A DNA stretch of 64,000 nucleotides from Rhodosporidiobolus odoratus (GCA_034387635.1 JAOANU010000023.1:184370-248369); one strand, 5' to 3'. Shown: positions 11,567-23,130, counted from the stretch's first letter. A program made the numbers and translations. Notes: generated by a model not told the origin, from the letters alone.

Positions 11567-11656
11567 TGGAGCAGTTGGGGATTGAACCCAAGACCTTTCG
11601 CAATCATCTGCAACCGAGATGCAAAGCGAACGCGCTAACCACTGCGCCACAGCCCC
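11567..11656 (-). tRNA. tRNA-Ala(UGC) with intron
   Basis: On the minus strand the acceptor strands are GGGGCTG and CTGCTCC with discriminator A, including the G3-U70 pair that identifies tRNA-Ala. One mismatch occurs at acceptor pair 6-67. The D-arm is GCGC...GCGC, the anticodon stem TTCGC/GCGAA, and the loop carries TGC. A putative intron of about 17 bases follows the position 3' of the anticodon. The T-arm is TTGGG-TTCAATC-CCCAA. It lies just downstream of the stop codon of the minus-strand gene at 11932. Confidence 0.82.
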
Positions 11657-11931
11657 CTTTCATAGCATTAAAACACCCATCATGTTTATATGGTTTACCG
11701 CGGTACGCCCGTCTGCCTCAACTGGGACTGCGGGGGTGCTAACAGTCTATCATGCTCAGGGTCGGCGCTTCTTCCGAACCAAGGTGCTTAGCTTGCCGTC
11801 CTCCGTTGTCACTGACATCTGTCTCGATGTTTTCTCCAGGCTCTCTTCCTGCTTCCTTTCTGTACTGAGCTCAGTATTCTCGCTAGTTGCTGCGTTCACA
11901 CACGCTCCCTGTTACCGAGCTCCTTACGCCC

Positions 11932-14900
11932 TCAAGCTTGCTCGTTGCGTTCGCTCCCGTCTCCTACAAGCTCCCTTCCTTCCTCGCCTACTACAAGCTC
12001 CCCCCCGTCCTGTTGCCACATACTGTACTTCTTCACATACTCCATTGCCCACTTGCCGTAGGCATGCAGATAATCGTGTGCAGCTTCAGTCCAGACGCTC
12101 TGCTCTGGGTCGTACTTGGTCAGATCGTCGAGCCGTGTACTCCAGTCTAGCCCGCTTGGTGCATGCGTCCAGCGAATGTTGACCTCGTAGTGAGGTTTCG
12201 TTGGGTCATCGAGGGAAGGAAGGGAGATCGAAAGGATGGGGGGGCAAGGTGGGGGCTGGAACAGCTGGATCGCCTCGGCGACACTTGAAGTGGTGGGAGG
12301 CAGTGGCGCACGACCTGAACGGATGGCGGCGCTGGAGAAGGGGAGGTTCCTACCGACAGCTTCGGCTGGGAGAAGGGGAGCCGAAAAGCCACACTGGCGA
12401 TTTCCGCTAAAGAATTGGAGCTATATGTCAAGGTGTGTCAGCGTGCATCCACCGCAATGAGTGGGAGCTGGCCCAACTGCTCGACCCCTGATCAGGGCCG
12501 CTGAGAGACCCATGAAGCGCGAGGCCTCTGCAGATTTGGCCCCAGCCTGGATTTAAACAAGGTCAAGTCAGTCTCTTTTTGCACGGTATGATGAAGTCTC
12601 AACAAGGAGAGCTGACCTTCTTGGCTGATGCGGTCACTTTCTTCGGATCGCTATTCTTGCGCTTCTTGAGAGCGCCGTTCGTTAAACCCAGCGAGAATTG
12701 CGGCCATTTATCTTGATGGAAAGTCGAAGTAACCTGGTACACAAAGAACGTTGTTTGCGTTGTGGGAATCAGAGGGAAAAGAGGTACTCGCTTACCGTCT
12801 CGATGCCGGTCAACCCATCCTGTTCTAAGGCCCGACACTGTCCATCCATTCGATGCGCGAGCTGGGCCAGAAGGACAGAATCGTAGGTGAGAAGGTGGAA
12901 AGCCCCAAACTCGACGCTGACGTCTCCTTTCATCTTGCCTTGATGCGGACCATCTTCATAGCGCCCCCGTCCATAGCCGCTTCTTGATGGATTGGCAGAG
13001 GTGGCATTCACCCCCACTGTACGCTCCTTTCTGAAATTCCAAATCGAGGCTTTTGAGTGAAGGCCAACATTTCCTTTCGTTCTTGTTGTCTCGACCTTGA
13101 TCCGCTGCTTATTGTCGCTGTTGGCGCTCTGCAGCACGTAAGTTCAGCAAAGTCAGCCCAGAGGGTTCCCTTACGATTCCAAGAGGGCAACTTACAGCCA
13201 TCTTGGCGTTGGCGAATTCCGCGTAACCTCGAGCCACGTGTCGCTCTTTGTGCGCGGCATTGATGGTGATCTGAGCATGAGGACTGGAGGCGTACGTGTT
13301 GGTCAATTATGTAGAGGAAGGAAGAGAGAATAAGGACCGCTACCGTTTGGACCATTGATCAACCGCCAACGAAGATGCGATCATGTCCCCGGCGACGTCG
13401 CACTGGTACGGCAGATCGAGGTACACCTCGTCGGCCCTTGCCATGTTGATTCCGAAGAGATCAAGTGAAGACGGGGTAGTGACATACTGGGTACCAATTG
13501 AATGTCAACATCTCCCATAGGCTTTATAAGGGGAGACTGGGCAAGCTTACAGGTCCTGTCCTTGTGAACGTCCCTTGTGCTTGGTATTCCGGATGTAGTG
13601 CCAAAGGGGAGTAGGTGAAGTGATGATGAACTCCCCCGGCGTACTCTGGGGCTACCTTCAGAAGCATGTCTGGTATCTTATCGGGGGACAGGTCCTTGAA
13701 CTCGTCAATGGCGATGTGATTGCTCGAGGACGCAGACGGAATTGACATATCAACCCCGAGCTTCCCCAGGATGCCCTCCTTGGGAGGGCCAGCATGAGAC
13801 CGGCCTTCGGGTGGCTGTTGAAACTGGAGATCCTTGCGACGTAGGTGCAAGTAGATAAAGTTTGCTCCAGCCACGGCAGCGAGCTCCGCTTCTTTTGTCG
13901 AAAGCCGGCTGCTGTCTGTCACCGCATCGGCATCAGCTGCCCGCACAGCATCGAAAAAGGGTTTGCGGAGCATGTCCTCCGAGAATCTTGACTTCCGACG
14001 TTGGCGCTTGACGGGTATCTGACGAGGCGACTTCTTGGGGAGTCTCATAGTCGTAGCGGGGGAGGAGCTCGCTCCGGTCTTCTCGCGACGCCGACGCTTG
14101 AAGGCTGCGGCGAGTGGTTCTGCTCGGAAGGCAGCATCAGCTTTGATCCGAAGCCAAACCTGGGTAGCGGACGCACCATCCTCTGAGGAGGAGCCCAGAT
14201 CAATACGCGATTCAGCTTTCCGCTTCTTCAGAGTAGAGCTGTTCCTTTTCGTAGTCGAGGTCTTCTCCTTGCGTGAGCCCTGGAGTCTCGTTGCAAGAGG
14301 AAGGGACGATGAATTGGGAGGAGGAGGTTTCTCCCGCTGCTTCAATGTCGACGTCGGTGCTGGCGCTGGGATTGGGGTTGAACCTGTAGACTGAGCCTAA
14401 GTCAGCTCGGCTAGGCTTCTACAAGGTGTGAGACCAGGCGCACCCATACTCGGCTGAGCAACCCCGCTGTTCCCTCCACTGTTCCCCCTGCCCAGATAGG
14501 TTGTCGGGTCTTGTGGGAGGAAAGAGGTGCCCAAGGAGGAACTGGTCAATCCCGGCGCGATGATAGGGCATGCATCCATTGGAGCGGTGAAGGCCAGCAC
14601 TGCCAACGGTGTCGAGCCGGCAGTCCTGAGTATACGTAAAAGCTGCGAGTCAAGCGCGATGTATCCGTCAGCGTTAGAAGATGAAACGACTGAAAGGTAA
14701 AAAACACACGGTGGCTGCCATGAGAACACATGCGTCGACCAGTCGAGGCGGGGAAGAGATGTGCACCGTGACGATCCCGCTAACGAGTTGACCTTAGTTC
14801 GGACGTTCTGAAGCTGAGTACCTAGAGAGTATGACGTACTTTGCTTCGGAGGTGGAAACGGTACTAGTTACCCGGCTTCCCACGAAGCTCAGGAGGTCTC

Positions 14901-16561
14901 GTGCGTCGCAGTAGAGCAAAGGGTCGAGGGTCTCTTGAAGCGTGCAAGTGCAGAAAGGAGCAGGATGAAGGGTATGCTTGATGGATCTGACGGCCACCCT
15001 GTGGGCCCGGTACATTAGTGATACTGTTCACAAGACTGATCGAATACGCATACTCTATCTCCCGGCGAAGCTCGCTCAAGTTAAGCACAGTCTCAAGGGT
15101 GTCTCCTGTGTTGTGGGTCGTCAGAAAGGTGTTAGGATAAACACAAGAAGAGTAGGGGTGGGAAGGGTCAAGAGCTCACGCAAGCAGTCCAAATCGATGA
15201 CGGATGACGAGTTGTAGTCTACCGGTATAGAGCTAGCGGGACGATTACCGCCGCCTCGAAGCCGGGAGAGTATTTCGATGGTCGAGTTGGCGGTGATGTT
15301 GTAGGCCGCAAGAGGGTGATGATCCTGATCACGCGGTGTCTGTAAGCAAGAGCAAGAAGGAGCAGAGAGAGACTGAGACGCACCTCCAGTTGTTTCGCTT
15401 CGAACTTGAGCCTCATGTCTTCCGTGAGTATTTTGACTTTGCCCCCGATTGCAGCTTTTAACTCCTCCACCGTTGAGTTCAAGTTCGTATCGATACAGAC
15501 CTACAGGAGGAGGGTGCCAGGTCAGTGAACTGCGGCAAAAGGTAGGCAGAACGCAACGCACATATCCCCCTCCAGGCTTCTTCACCAACACCTGCATGTG
15601 AACTTCTTGATCCATCCTCTTCCAGTGTGCCATTTCATCCATACGTCTTCTCATCTCCCGTGCACGGCGCTTGAGGCAATGCGGAGTCGAGGCCTGCTTC
15701 GGACGGGTCGAGCGACCGCGGGCAAGTTGCTGGCGGAGGTAAATTTCTTTGTTCAGTGCTTGAGGGGTTTCTGCGCGTAAAAGGAGGGACTAGAGTGAGC
15801 TCAAAGGAAGCAAGGACAGCTCAAAGCCAGAAGTGACGGAAAGGGAAGGTAAGGGAAACATACTCTGTTTTCCCCTCCTCATCTTGTCTCCCGAGGCCCT
15901 CTTCTCTTCCAACCCCGAGGCTCCCCCTCCCGCCTTCTCTCTCCTCAGCTTCCCCCTTCCTCCCGGCGCTTTTGCATTGAGCGGGTTAGCTGCGGTATAC
16001 TCGGCACCGCAGCACCAGTCGTAGTCCGAGTCGGCGGGACGATGACGATGGCGACGGCGACGAAGTGAACCCTGCTTGGAGCCATGCCGGCGAGGTGGAG
16101 CAGGGATCAAGGAGAGTTTTTGCTCAACTAAGGAAGGGCAATGGTGTCAGCCCAATCATAGCATTGGCGAGAATGCCATAGGAAGAGAGCAACAAAAAGC
16201 GCACCTTCTTCATCTTTGTCGTCTTCTTCGTACTCGACCACTTCCCCTACCTCGCTCTTCTTCCCTTGAACCATTACGTAGCGGGAACCGAATCTCTCCT
16301 CCTCCTTACCTCCAATTCCCACTTCCTCCTTGCCCAACCTCGGAAACCCCTCACCTTCCAACTCGCCTTCCTCAGCCTGGTTGGGTAGATTTTCGGTACT
16401 GGTCGTTTGATCGAGCGTCCTGCAAGCGGTTACGTGTGCAAGCGTTGCACCGAGAGTGGTAAGCGGGAAGAACGAGAAGAGGAGTAGGAGCAGAGACGGG
16501 GAACAGGAAAGTCAGTCGGATAAAAGGCAGCCAGACACAGAGGAACAAGTGCGTACAGCAT
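11932..16561 (-). CDS. Unrecognised multi-exon protein with internal ubiquitin-like domain
   Basis: A chain of minus-strand exons with consistent phases runs from a proposed ATG at 16561 to a TGA at 11932. The N-terminal part is acidic (EEDDKDEE), then Arg/Lys-rich. The segment from about 15600 to 15230 is a ubiquitin-like domain: it starts MQVLVKKPGGGYV, contains STVEELKAAIGGKV and LKFEAKQLE, and ends ILSRLRGGG as ubiquitin does. Further exons encode a helical region (about 15110-14640), a basic linker with nuclear-localisation-like runs (KRRRREK, KRQRRK at about 14340-13980), and conserved-looking blocks such as DLPYQCDVAGDMIA and DLTKYDPEQSVW. I do not recognise the family. A processing or scaffold role of the Ubl is speculation. 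The first exon and several junctions are uncertain. Confidence 0.55.
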
Positions 16562-17764
16562 GATAGCTATTCTGGCCTTGATCGTCAGAGAGAATCGATG
16601 TCGAGGTGCAGTGGAGAAGAAGAAGAAAGTGCGTTCCGGGTCAACAAGTCAGGAGGTCGTTGGATAGTCTGCTCGCTCTACAAACAGTTTCTAAAGCATG
16701 ATTGCTAGGCTACTCATCCCAAGAGCAGGGTGCAAGAGCGCTTCGATTCAGGCTCAAGGAAAAAAAGAAAAAACCGAAAAGTGCCCGCTCTCTACCCGTG
16801 CTGATCTGAATCCTGTACCCGAGAAGCTAGGGAGGAATCACAGGACATACTCAACCTGCCAAGACTGGACATTGTAGTGGGATTTGCCAGGAGGTCGAGA
16901 AGGGTCGAGGCGGCGAGGAGGTAGAAATGGTGAAGCGGAAGCGTTGAAGAGGACGACGAGCAAACAACGAATCAGATGGAGACAAAGTTGCGAGTAGCAG
17001 AGAAAGTAGCGTACCATTGACACCTCCACGCTCTCTTTCCTCAACTTACTCACAGTTCTTGGCTCCCTCATGAATCCCCTTGCCTGGTCGCCTCAGCTCT
17101 CATGAATCCCCTTGCCTGGTCTCCTCAGCTCGCATGTCCCGCTTCTCCAGCTATCGGGACCGTGCTGTCGCTGTGCGCTATGGGCACGACGACCTTGCCA
17201 AGTCATCGATTGCAGACCAGAACGGGCGAGAACCCGCCTAATTCGTCGAGGGCTCATGTAGCCGCAGCCAGTAGACCGTGGTGACCTCGCTAGATTGCGA
17301 GCCGTGGTGCAGTGGAGCATAGAGCTGCGGAAAACAGGAAATCAGGATTAGCGATGTTTGAACGCACAGCTTCACGCTGAGAATGCGAAGCAAGGCGGTA
17401 AATCGCTAAACGGCTGAAAGGGCCCCTGATCACGCTGGAACGGCCGGAACAAGAAGAAGGACATACCAGCGACATGCACAGGCGTCCTGGAGCCGCCTGA
17501 TTGTGCTGTCAGAGTTGACCGAAGTCGATAAACTGATGAGACTGGAGGCGGTTCAAGGTTGCGTCGATTACAGCAGAAAGAGGGATAGTGGGCCGGAGGG
17601 CGATCAGAGTTGCACCTTGTGGCCAGCGTTAACAGCGCCGCAGCTGCATAGCGAAAGCACGAAGCAATCTCGAACACAACCGTCTGTGAGGGTCAACCAG
17701 AACGCTTCTGTATCACCCGCTTACATTCCCTTCTGCGAATCAGCAGCAGAACAAGTCTCTTAGC
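16562..17764. other. Region without a recognised gene
   Basis: No conserved protein was recognised. A minus-strand open stretch at 16838-17071 has splice-like signals but no recognisable product. The segment probably includes the promoters of the minus-strand Ubl gene and the plus-strand F-box-like gene. A short tandem duplication lies near 17070-17133. Confidence 0.45.
17070..17133. repeat. 32-base tandem duplication
   Basis: A unit beginning CTCATGAATCCCCTTGCCTG occurs twice in direct tandem. Each copy is about 32 bases and they differ by one base (GGTCGCC against GGTCTCC). The copies sit in a gene-free stretch. Confidence 0.8.
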
Positions 17765-18150
17765 ATGGCAGCCTCTGTACGCCCCTTTCTGCGTCCTTCC
17801 CAGTGTACTTTGAGCTGACTGTGATGTCGTCTTTCAGCAACGAGTCATCAACCTCTCGACAAGCTTGCCTGCAAAACAGCCAATGGAGATCGTTGGCAAG
17901 ATTCTAGATCTAGCGTGGACGTCAGGCATGTCAAGCAAGCATCCTTTATGCCGCGCATTCTACGAGACGTACCGCAGTCGTCGTTTTCAAGAGCAAGTTG
18001 TTGGGCTCTACAGCCTGAACAGGCTGAAGAAGGTTCTCCACGAGCATCCAGACTTTGGGCGATTCATCGCAACCCTCGACACCGATGTCATCAGCTTTTC
18101 CGCACGTTATGAAGACAATCAGCCATTGGAGTATGAGGACAGTGAGGTAC
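17765..18150 (+). pseudogene. F-box-like/LRR protein, 5' part, interrupted
   Basis: Exon 1 is 17765-17776 (MAAS) and exon 2 starts at 17838 after a normal intron. The product begins with an F-box-like stretch (LPAKQPMEIVGKILDLAW), followed by a helical region (YSLNRLKKVLHEHPDFGRFI). This resembles the N-terminal part of the F-box/leucine-rich receptors that are numerous in basidiomycete yeasts. At about 18151 the homology stops and a tRNA-Ala fragment begins. A plausible continuation is found at 19080-19446. The gene is therefore probably broken by about 0.9 kb of inserted or rearranged DNA. Confidence 0.5.
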
Positions 18151-18156
18151 CATGGC

Positions 18157-18225
18157 AGCGCGTTCGCTTTGCATTGACTTGCAAAATCTTGCGAAAGGTC
18201 TTGGGTTCAATCCCCAACTGCTCCA
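18157..18225 (+). pseudogene. tRNA-Ala fragment, 5' end missing
   Basis: The sequence from GCGCGTTCGCTTTGCAT to CTGCTCCA matches tRNA-Ala(UGC) from the end of the D-arm to the discriminator base, including the T-arm. The putative intron differs from that of the complete gene at 11567-11656. The acceptor 5' strand and most of the D-arm are absent, so it cannot be functional. It lies exactly where the F-box-like coding sequence ends. Confidence 0.75.
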
Positions 18226-19079
18226 ACTTTTGTTCCCTCGGCGCCTGCTGGTCCCTCCTTGTTATCTCACTCTCTAATGTCGCAAATCCTCAGGGCCGAG
18301 AATAACAAGTTAATCGCTTAATTTTGCAATCTCAGTTCAACAGACTCGCTTTATGATAATGTCAGCTGCACATTATATTGCGAGGCTAGGATTAAGCACA
18401 TTAAGCACCTTATGTCGGTTCACAACCCGCCCGTCGCGGGCGTTGTTCCAAAGCCAACAAGCCCAGGCGGCTTTCTCAGGCAGCCAGGGCACGCAGAACA
18501 GGGATATGGCCTACCTCTGAATGAAAGATTGCATTGTGAAGGAAGGGTGAAGCTACAAGAGAAACCGCAGGTGGAAAGTGTCCGCCAGGTTCGCCTCGGC
18601 AATACCGCTATCCCGCTATCTGCGCGTCCTCGCAAGACGGATGGTGCCCTCAGGCAATGGTCATGGGCATAGCGGGCATGGCAACAGCCCATAAAAGCTG
18701 CAAGTAAAACAGAGGGCGCTTGAAATGACGCAAAAGAAGACACAGGTAAATTGGCGACAGCCACGATGTGTCAGTACGGTAGCGGTCAATAATGATGCTC
18801 ATGCATTCAGTACATGTTGACGTGCTTGCTATGGGTTGCGCGAAGGGGAGAAGTGGGATCCTGCCGAGCAAGAAGAGATATCAGCGACTGTTTGCTACAG
18901 CGTGCTATATATCCTCGCTGGACATACGGAACAGATCACATGCTGCAGCCACAATGCAAGGAGTGCCCGCAAACGTGTATCTGCTGGACCCTACCACTCG
19001 CTCCAACGAGCCCGTGCCGTTTGCGGTGAGTCCTCACGTGCTGACTATGCTGCACAAGTAACAAAGTGTACGTACAGGT
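18226..19079. other. Insert-like DNA inside the F-box-like gene
   Basis: This stretch separates the two halves of the F-box-like gene and shows no recognisable gene. It begins immediately after the tRNA-Ala fragment. No terminal repeats or target duplication could be identified. Confidence 0.4.
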
Positions 19080-19446
19080 GTTCCGCCGGCTCTGCTGAAC
19101 TGAACACCAGCCCCATCAACTTTGACACCGACTACTGCAACGCTCCCAGTGTCTACCAACCCTTACTCGTCTATGTGTATTTGACGAGCCTGCCAGGCTT
19201 GTGCGCCTCATCCTGTCCCGACTTCGCCCACGCACACCTTCCCAATCTCCAGTTTCTCCACTTCCGCAGGCTTTCCCTTGCTGTCACTCATCTCCTGAAT
19301 GGTGAGACGCTCAGTAACCTCACAGCATATCCTAGTCTCTATTCACTGACTGTCCACATCCGCACGATTGAGTCCCGTGATGTCAGCGCAGCAGTCACGT
19401 CCTCCGTCTCCCTCTCTCCTGCCATTACGGGACATGAACTGTATTG
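19080..19446 (+). pseudogene. F-box-like/LRR protein, 3' part
   Basis: An open frame ending at 19446 encodes a leucine-rich region (PNLQFLHFRRLSL, LTAYPSLYSLTVHI) with the spacing typical of the distance-comparison half of basidiomycete F-box/LRR proteins. It is the plausible continuation of 17765-18150, in the same orientation. Assignment to the same gene is an inference from position and style. Confidence 0.4.
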
Positions 19447-19479
19447 AACTATGCCATCTGGAGTCTTTGCGGATTGCCA

Positions 19480-19600
19480 GGGTTCAGGTCCCAAAGACCC
19501 GAGCACTTGGGGTGCTGAGGTTCCAATTGCCAAGAAATCCCCGGGAAGGCAGGCCAGAAATAGGCATTTCTCCCGAGCAGAGAAGGCTGTGAACAATGCA
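19480..19600. repeat. Diverged copy of the CCCGAGC/GCTCGGG repeat
   Basis: The order of short blocks (GGATTGCCAGGGTT, CCCGAGCA, AAGAAATCCCCGGGAAGG, TCCCGAGCAG) parallels 40370-40480 of the right arm, with many substitutions. The family is therefore older than the inverted duplication and not confined to it. Confidence 0.6.
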
Positions 19601-19608
19601 AAAAGCTA

Positions 19609-19740
19609 CAGTAGGGACACCCTATAAGGAACACATTGGTTTGAGAGATCTTTGTTCCTTACAGTGTGGTGTTTATTACAAAGGTCAACCTAGTTGAACT
19701 GAAGTTTAGGCCAACCTGTTTGCAGCAGTCCAACCTGCTT
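19609..19740. mobile_element. Single end of a TA-flanked MITE-like element
   Basis: TA-CAGTAGGGACACCCTATAAG closely resembles the ends of the complete elements at 21707-22119 and 38989-39618, and the following bases resemble the left end of the latter. No matching opposite end was found nearby. The 3' limit given is approximate. Confidence 0.45.
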
Positions 19741-20182
19741 TTCGAAGGTCCCACTTGTGTTGATTGGCCAGCGACTTCAACGGCTGCTCCTGTCGGAAAT
19801 GTCTCGCCTTCCCTCGTCCACCGCACCATCTCGCCCTCGCCCTCGCATCCGTCCTCAGTAAACAGAACAGCAGAACATCTAAGAGGCGCCATCTCGCTTA
19901 GCCTCCCCTCTCGCCACTCGCACATCTCCTCGAGCTACCTCCAGTCTTCGCTCCTCCAGGAGCCTCCAGTCGGCCCCTTCTCTCTGCTTTCCACCTACAT
20001 CATCGTCCCAGCTTGATAGCACTGTATTCACCTTCTACCGCACAACAAGGCCTCTCTCAACACGACTTTCACGCAAATATACATCGACTTCGATCGCTCT
20101 CCCTAGCGGAGTATTACAACCCGCAACGTCGATGCTGCCCCCGTCTCGCCGTTCACTTCCCCGCCCTCTCTCGCAGTCTTCT
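19741..20182. other. Region without a recognised gene
   Basis: Pyrimidine-rich sequence on the plus strand with no conserved product. It probably contains the 3' flank of the minus-strand acidic gene that ends at 20183. Confidence 0.4.
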
Positions 20183-20488
20183 TCACTTGTCCTCTCCATC
20201 CGCCATGTAAGTCGGATCGCTCGAGTGGTTGTCCGTCGTAAATCCCGAGAAGTCGGCGTCGTTCTCTGCCAGCTCGGGGTTGTACGGCGCGAAGTGGGTT
20301 TGACCAGGGCTGGGCGACGTGAGCGGCTCTTGCTCTGGGTCGGAGTGGTTGCTGGCACTGCTGTTGTCGGTCGAAGGGGGTGGAGCCGGAACTGGTGAGG
20401 TGGGGAGGGCGGACATGTCCGACGAAGGAGGGTCAAGGATGGGCAGAGAAGCTGGTGCCTGTGTTCGAGTCAGGTATGGAGTATGCAA
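20183..20488 (-). CDS. Small acidic protein, family member 1 (first exon uncertain)
   Basis: The frame encodes an acidic, Ser/Pro/Asp-rich, probably disordered chain with the block NPELAENDADFSGFTTDNH. That block is shared with the gene at 22371-22863 (NPEPAENDRDFPGFTTDDH). An acceptor at about 20458 (AACACAG) suggests a short upstream exon near 20490-20560. The ATG there resembles the second exon-1 methionine of the other copy, but the phase does not join cleanly. No known domain is visible and no function is assigned. The gene is head-to-head with the plus-strand gene at 20789. Confidence 0.5.
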   Translation of the reverse strand: MHTPYLTRTQAPASLPILDPPSSDMSALPTSPVPAPPPSTDNSSASNHSDPEQEPLTSPSPGQTHFAPYNPELAENDADFSGFTTDNHSSDPTYMADGEDK

Positions 20489-20788
20489 TCAGATGCAGTT
20501 AGGTGCGTATTGAGGAAGACTGGGACCCGCCTCAATGAGGCCCCTTCCCATACCCGTGTTGTCAGTGCGAGAGTGTGGTATCGAAATGGGCCTGGTTGCT
20601 TTCGGACATCCGGGTGGTATGGCAAAGTGTGTGGCAGGATGGTAACCACCTTGCTGTGACTTGCTTTATATTTTTTGGCTTTGGGTCCCCAGCGCCCGTT
20701 CGCCTCCTCCCCTTTCCGCTTGTCTCGTCAGCTTCCTTTCTTTTCTACACTTCTTCTTGTCTCTCGTGCTTTCTACGTCTACGCAGGC

Positions 20789-21377
20789 ATGGAACGACCT
20801 GCTGCAGCTGGCCTGCCCCCAGCAGATCCGTCGCCCGCTCTTCAAACCCTTCTTGACCGCGCCCTCGTTGCGGAAGTTGGCATCGTTGTCACATCCGATT
20901 CTTTCCATCCCGGCGGTGCAGACCTCTTGCGTTCCGCTCTCCGGATGCAGGGCTTGGCTAGCACTCGACGCGCGACGCCCGGCAACACTGACAACATTGA
21001 GAGCTCTTTCCGCACCTATGGCCTTTCAACGTGCGTTTCTCCGTTACTCTATGCCTCTGCTTGCAGCGATAGGGTGGCTAATCAGTGATGCTTGTGATAG
21101 ATACGACCGCCCGCTTAGTGCTATCCTCTCTGCGGATGGCGAGGCTGGGCTCGACCATGTCCTTCCAATGGCAGAACACCTTCAATTACTCAACAACGCC
21201 GTACGCGCCGGCCGCCCTTTGACAGCTGAGGAATGCCGGTGCTGTGGCCTTGTACTTGCGGACAGGCGTCTTTGTTGGGTGGTGCTCATGTGGGAATTAC
21301 GTCGAGGTGAACAAGACCAGGCCTTGGACGGCAAAATCGAGTGTATGTCGGTCGACCACATCCGCGTGTGTGTCTAG
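20789..21377 (+). CDS. Unrecognised small protein
   Basis: Exon 1 runs from ATG 20789 to about 21030 (THE segment ending in TYGLST) and a second exon begins at about 21101 (YDRPLSAILSADG), joined by a GT-AG intron. The frame ends at 21377. The second exon contains a Cys pair (CRCCG) and a helical Leu-rich segment. I recognise no family. Its opposite-strand neighbour at 20183 belongs to the acidic family. Confidence 0.45.
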
Positions 21378-21706
21378 GCCTCATGTGAGTGTGGTTTCCG
21401 TGTATAGCTCTAGTTGTGCCGTATGGTCCTGATCACGTTTTGCGGGTAGGATAGAGCGGGTACGTTTGGCGAGCCACGATTGCGTCCTCCGCCGCTGAAA
21501 GGCTCGAATAGCAGTGCGAGAGCAAGCAAGTAGCCATGCAACGTTGGATGTCTGCCGAGAGACCGTGTAAAGCTCCGGCACGGCCACACGGTCGAGTAGA
21601 TCCTACCTGCTGCTCTCGGACGTACAGCGAGGAGACCAACACCGGAGACCTTGACGACCTGCAGGTAGGCGAATACAGTCAGTTTGTGTTGCGCTTGCGA
21701 CAAGTA

Positions 21707-22119
21707 CAGTGGATACCCTGTATAAGAAGGCTCTCTATTAAAGATGTTGCTCTATAGGAAGCAACTTTGCTGTCTTTGCTGTCTCCCACCTCTGTTCTAT
21801 GGTGCGAGGCATAAAGCACCGCTATAAGGAAAAAGCGGAGTTGGGAAGGTCATACTTCTTATAAGCAACAGCTATGATAAACGTTTTCAGCAAGGCGCCC
21901 TCAGTTGATACGTCGGTAGCATAGTCTAAAGGTACATTTTTACAGAGTGAAGCCTCTATCATTGTTCCAGAGACAGAGAGAATTCGATTCCGGGAGAGGG
22001 CAACCTTGTGACCTTCACTTTTTGGCTGCTCCTCTTCCCTCCCCTTCCTCTCCTTTCTTCTTCTTTCTTCTTCTTTATCACTTCCTCCCCAATGTGTTTC
22101 TTATAGAGGGAATCTACTG
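21707..22119. mobile_element. MITE-like element with TA target duplication
   Basis: The ends are CAGTGGATACCCTGTATAAG and the inverted counterpart CTTATAGAGGGAATCTACTG, flanked on both sides by TA. The element is 413 bases long and has no open frame for a transposase. Its ends and a subterminal block (AAGCACCGCTATAAG) match the element at 38989-39618. TA duplication and CAGT-type ends suggest mobilisation by a Tc1/mariner-pogo type transposase; that origin is inferred. Confidence 0.75.
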
Positions 22120-22370
22120 TAGTGAATTATAACTCTCTTTAAACCTTACGCCTGGTATATCTCCCTTGTTTATTATGGTGGGGTTTCGGGTCAGGGAGCC
22201 GAAGGCCGGCCTGACCTCGATTGCTGGTTCATTGAGAGGCCCCGTTCACCTCGGCAACTTGAGACCAATTTCGGACTTCTCTCGGAGAATCTGGAAGTCT
22301 CTCAAACAAGTCACAAGTCATTTTGACTATGTACAACATGCTACTGATTCAACATACTCCTTGTTTGGCC

Positions 22371-22863
22371 TCATCTATCTCGGTCCTCTCCCGTGCACCC
22401 CTCCTCGGTCTCCTCCCTCGCTTCACCGTCATCAACAAAGGTCAAGTTGCTCAAGTGATCGTCCGTGGTGAAGCCCGGGAAGTCGCGATCGTTCTCCGCG
22501 GGCTCGGGGTTGTACGCCTCGAACTGGGCTTGGGCGTGGGAGGGGGAGGTCAAAGATTCGTCGTTGGAGTCGAACTGAGTGAAGTCTGTGTCGCCGCTGG
22601 ATGAGGGCGCAGGAGCGGGAATTGGTGAGGTCTGGAGGACGGTGAGGTCGGACGAGGGCTGAAGTTGGTTTAGGATGGGGGGAGAAGCAGGTCTCTGCAG
22701 GCAACATAGCGGGCGATAGCTGGCTAGTCAGCACGCAGTGCTTAAACACCTACAAGTGACTTACAATGATGGGAACTCACCTCGAGGAGAAAAATTTCCC
22801 TGCCCATTTGGTCGGTGTGGGGGTGCTTGTCCTCCTCGCACGTCCCGAGTTTGCAGTCCGTCA
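22371..22863 (-). CDS. Small acidic protein, family member 2
   Basis: Two exons are proposed. The first starts at an ATG near 22863 (MTDCKLGTCEEDKH) and ends at a GTGAG donor near 22779; the second starts after TGCAG near 22694 (RPASPPILNQLQPSSD) and ends at 22371. The join is in phase. The protein of about 136 residues is acidic and Ser/Pro/Asp/Glu-rich, with the family block GFTTDDH near the C-terminus. It has no known domain, signal peptide or membrane segment. A third fragment of the family lies at 11263-11350. It is head-to-head with the gene at 23131. Confidence 0.55.
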
Positions 22864-23130
22864 TTTGGGCAATGTATGTATTGTTGTGCGTGGCTGAGAG
22901 ACTTGGAAGATAAAGGGAGTGTGGAAAGAGAGGTTTTCTTGGTTGGGAGACGATGTCGTCGATGTGGGGCCGGCGGTTCGCTGTTCGCGCGCTGTTTTCC
23001 ACCTCTCTCTCTCTCGACACTATAATCCCTTACCACCTCTTGCAACAGTATTGGCTGGTCCAATAGCTACCCCTTGCACATCTACTACCAATCCTTTCTC
23101 ACTTTTTGCCTTTCTCACTTTTCGCCCGTC

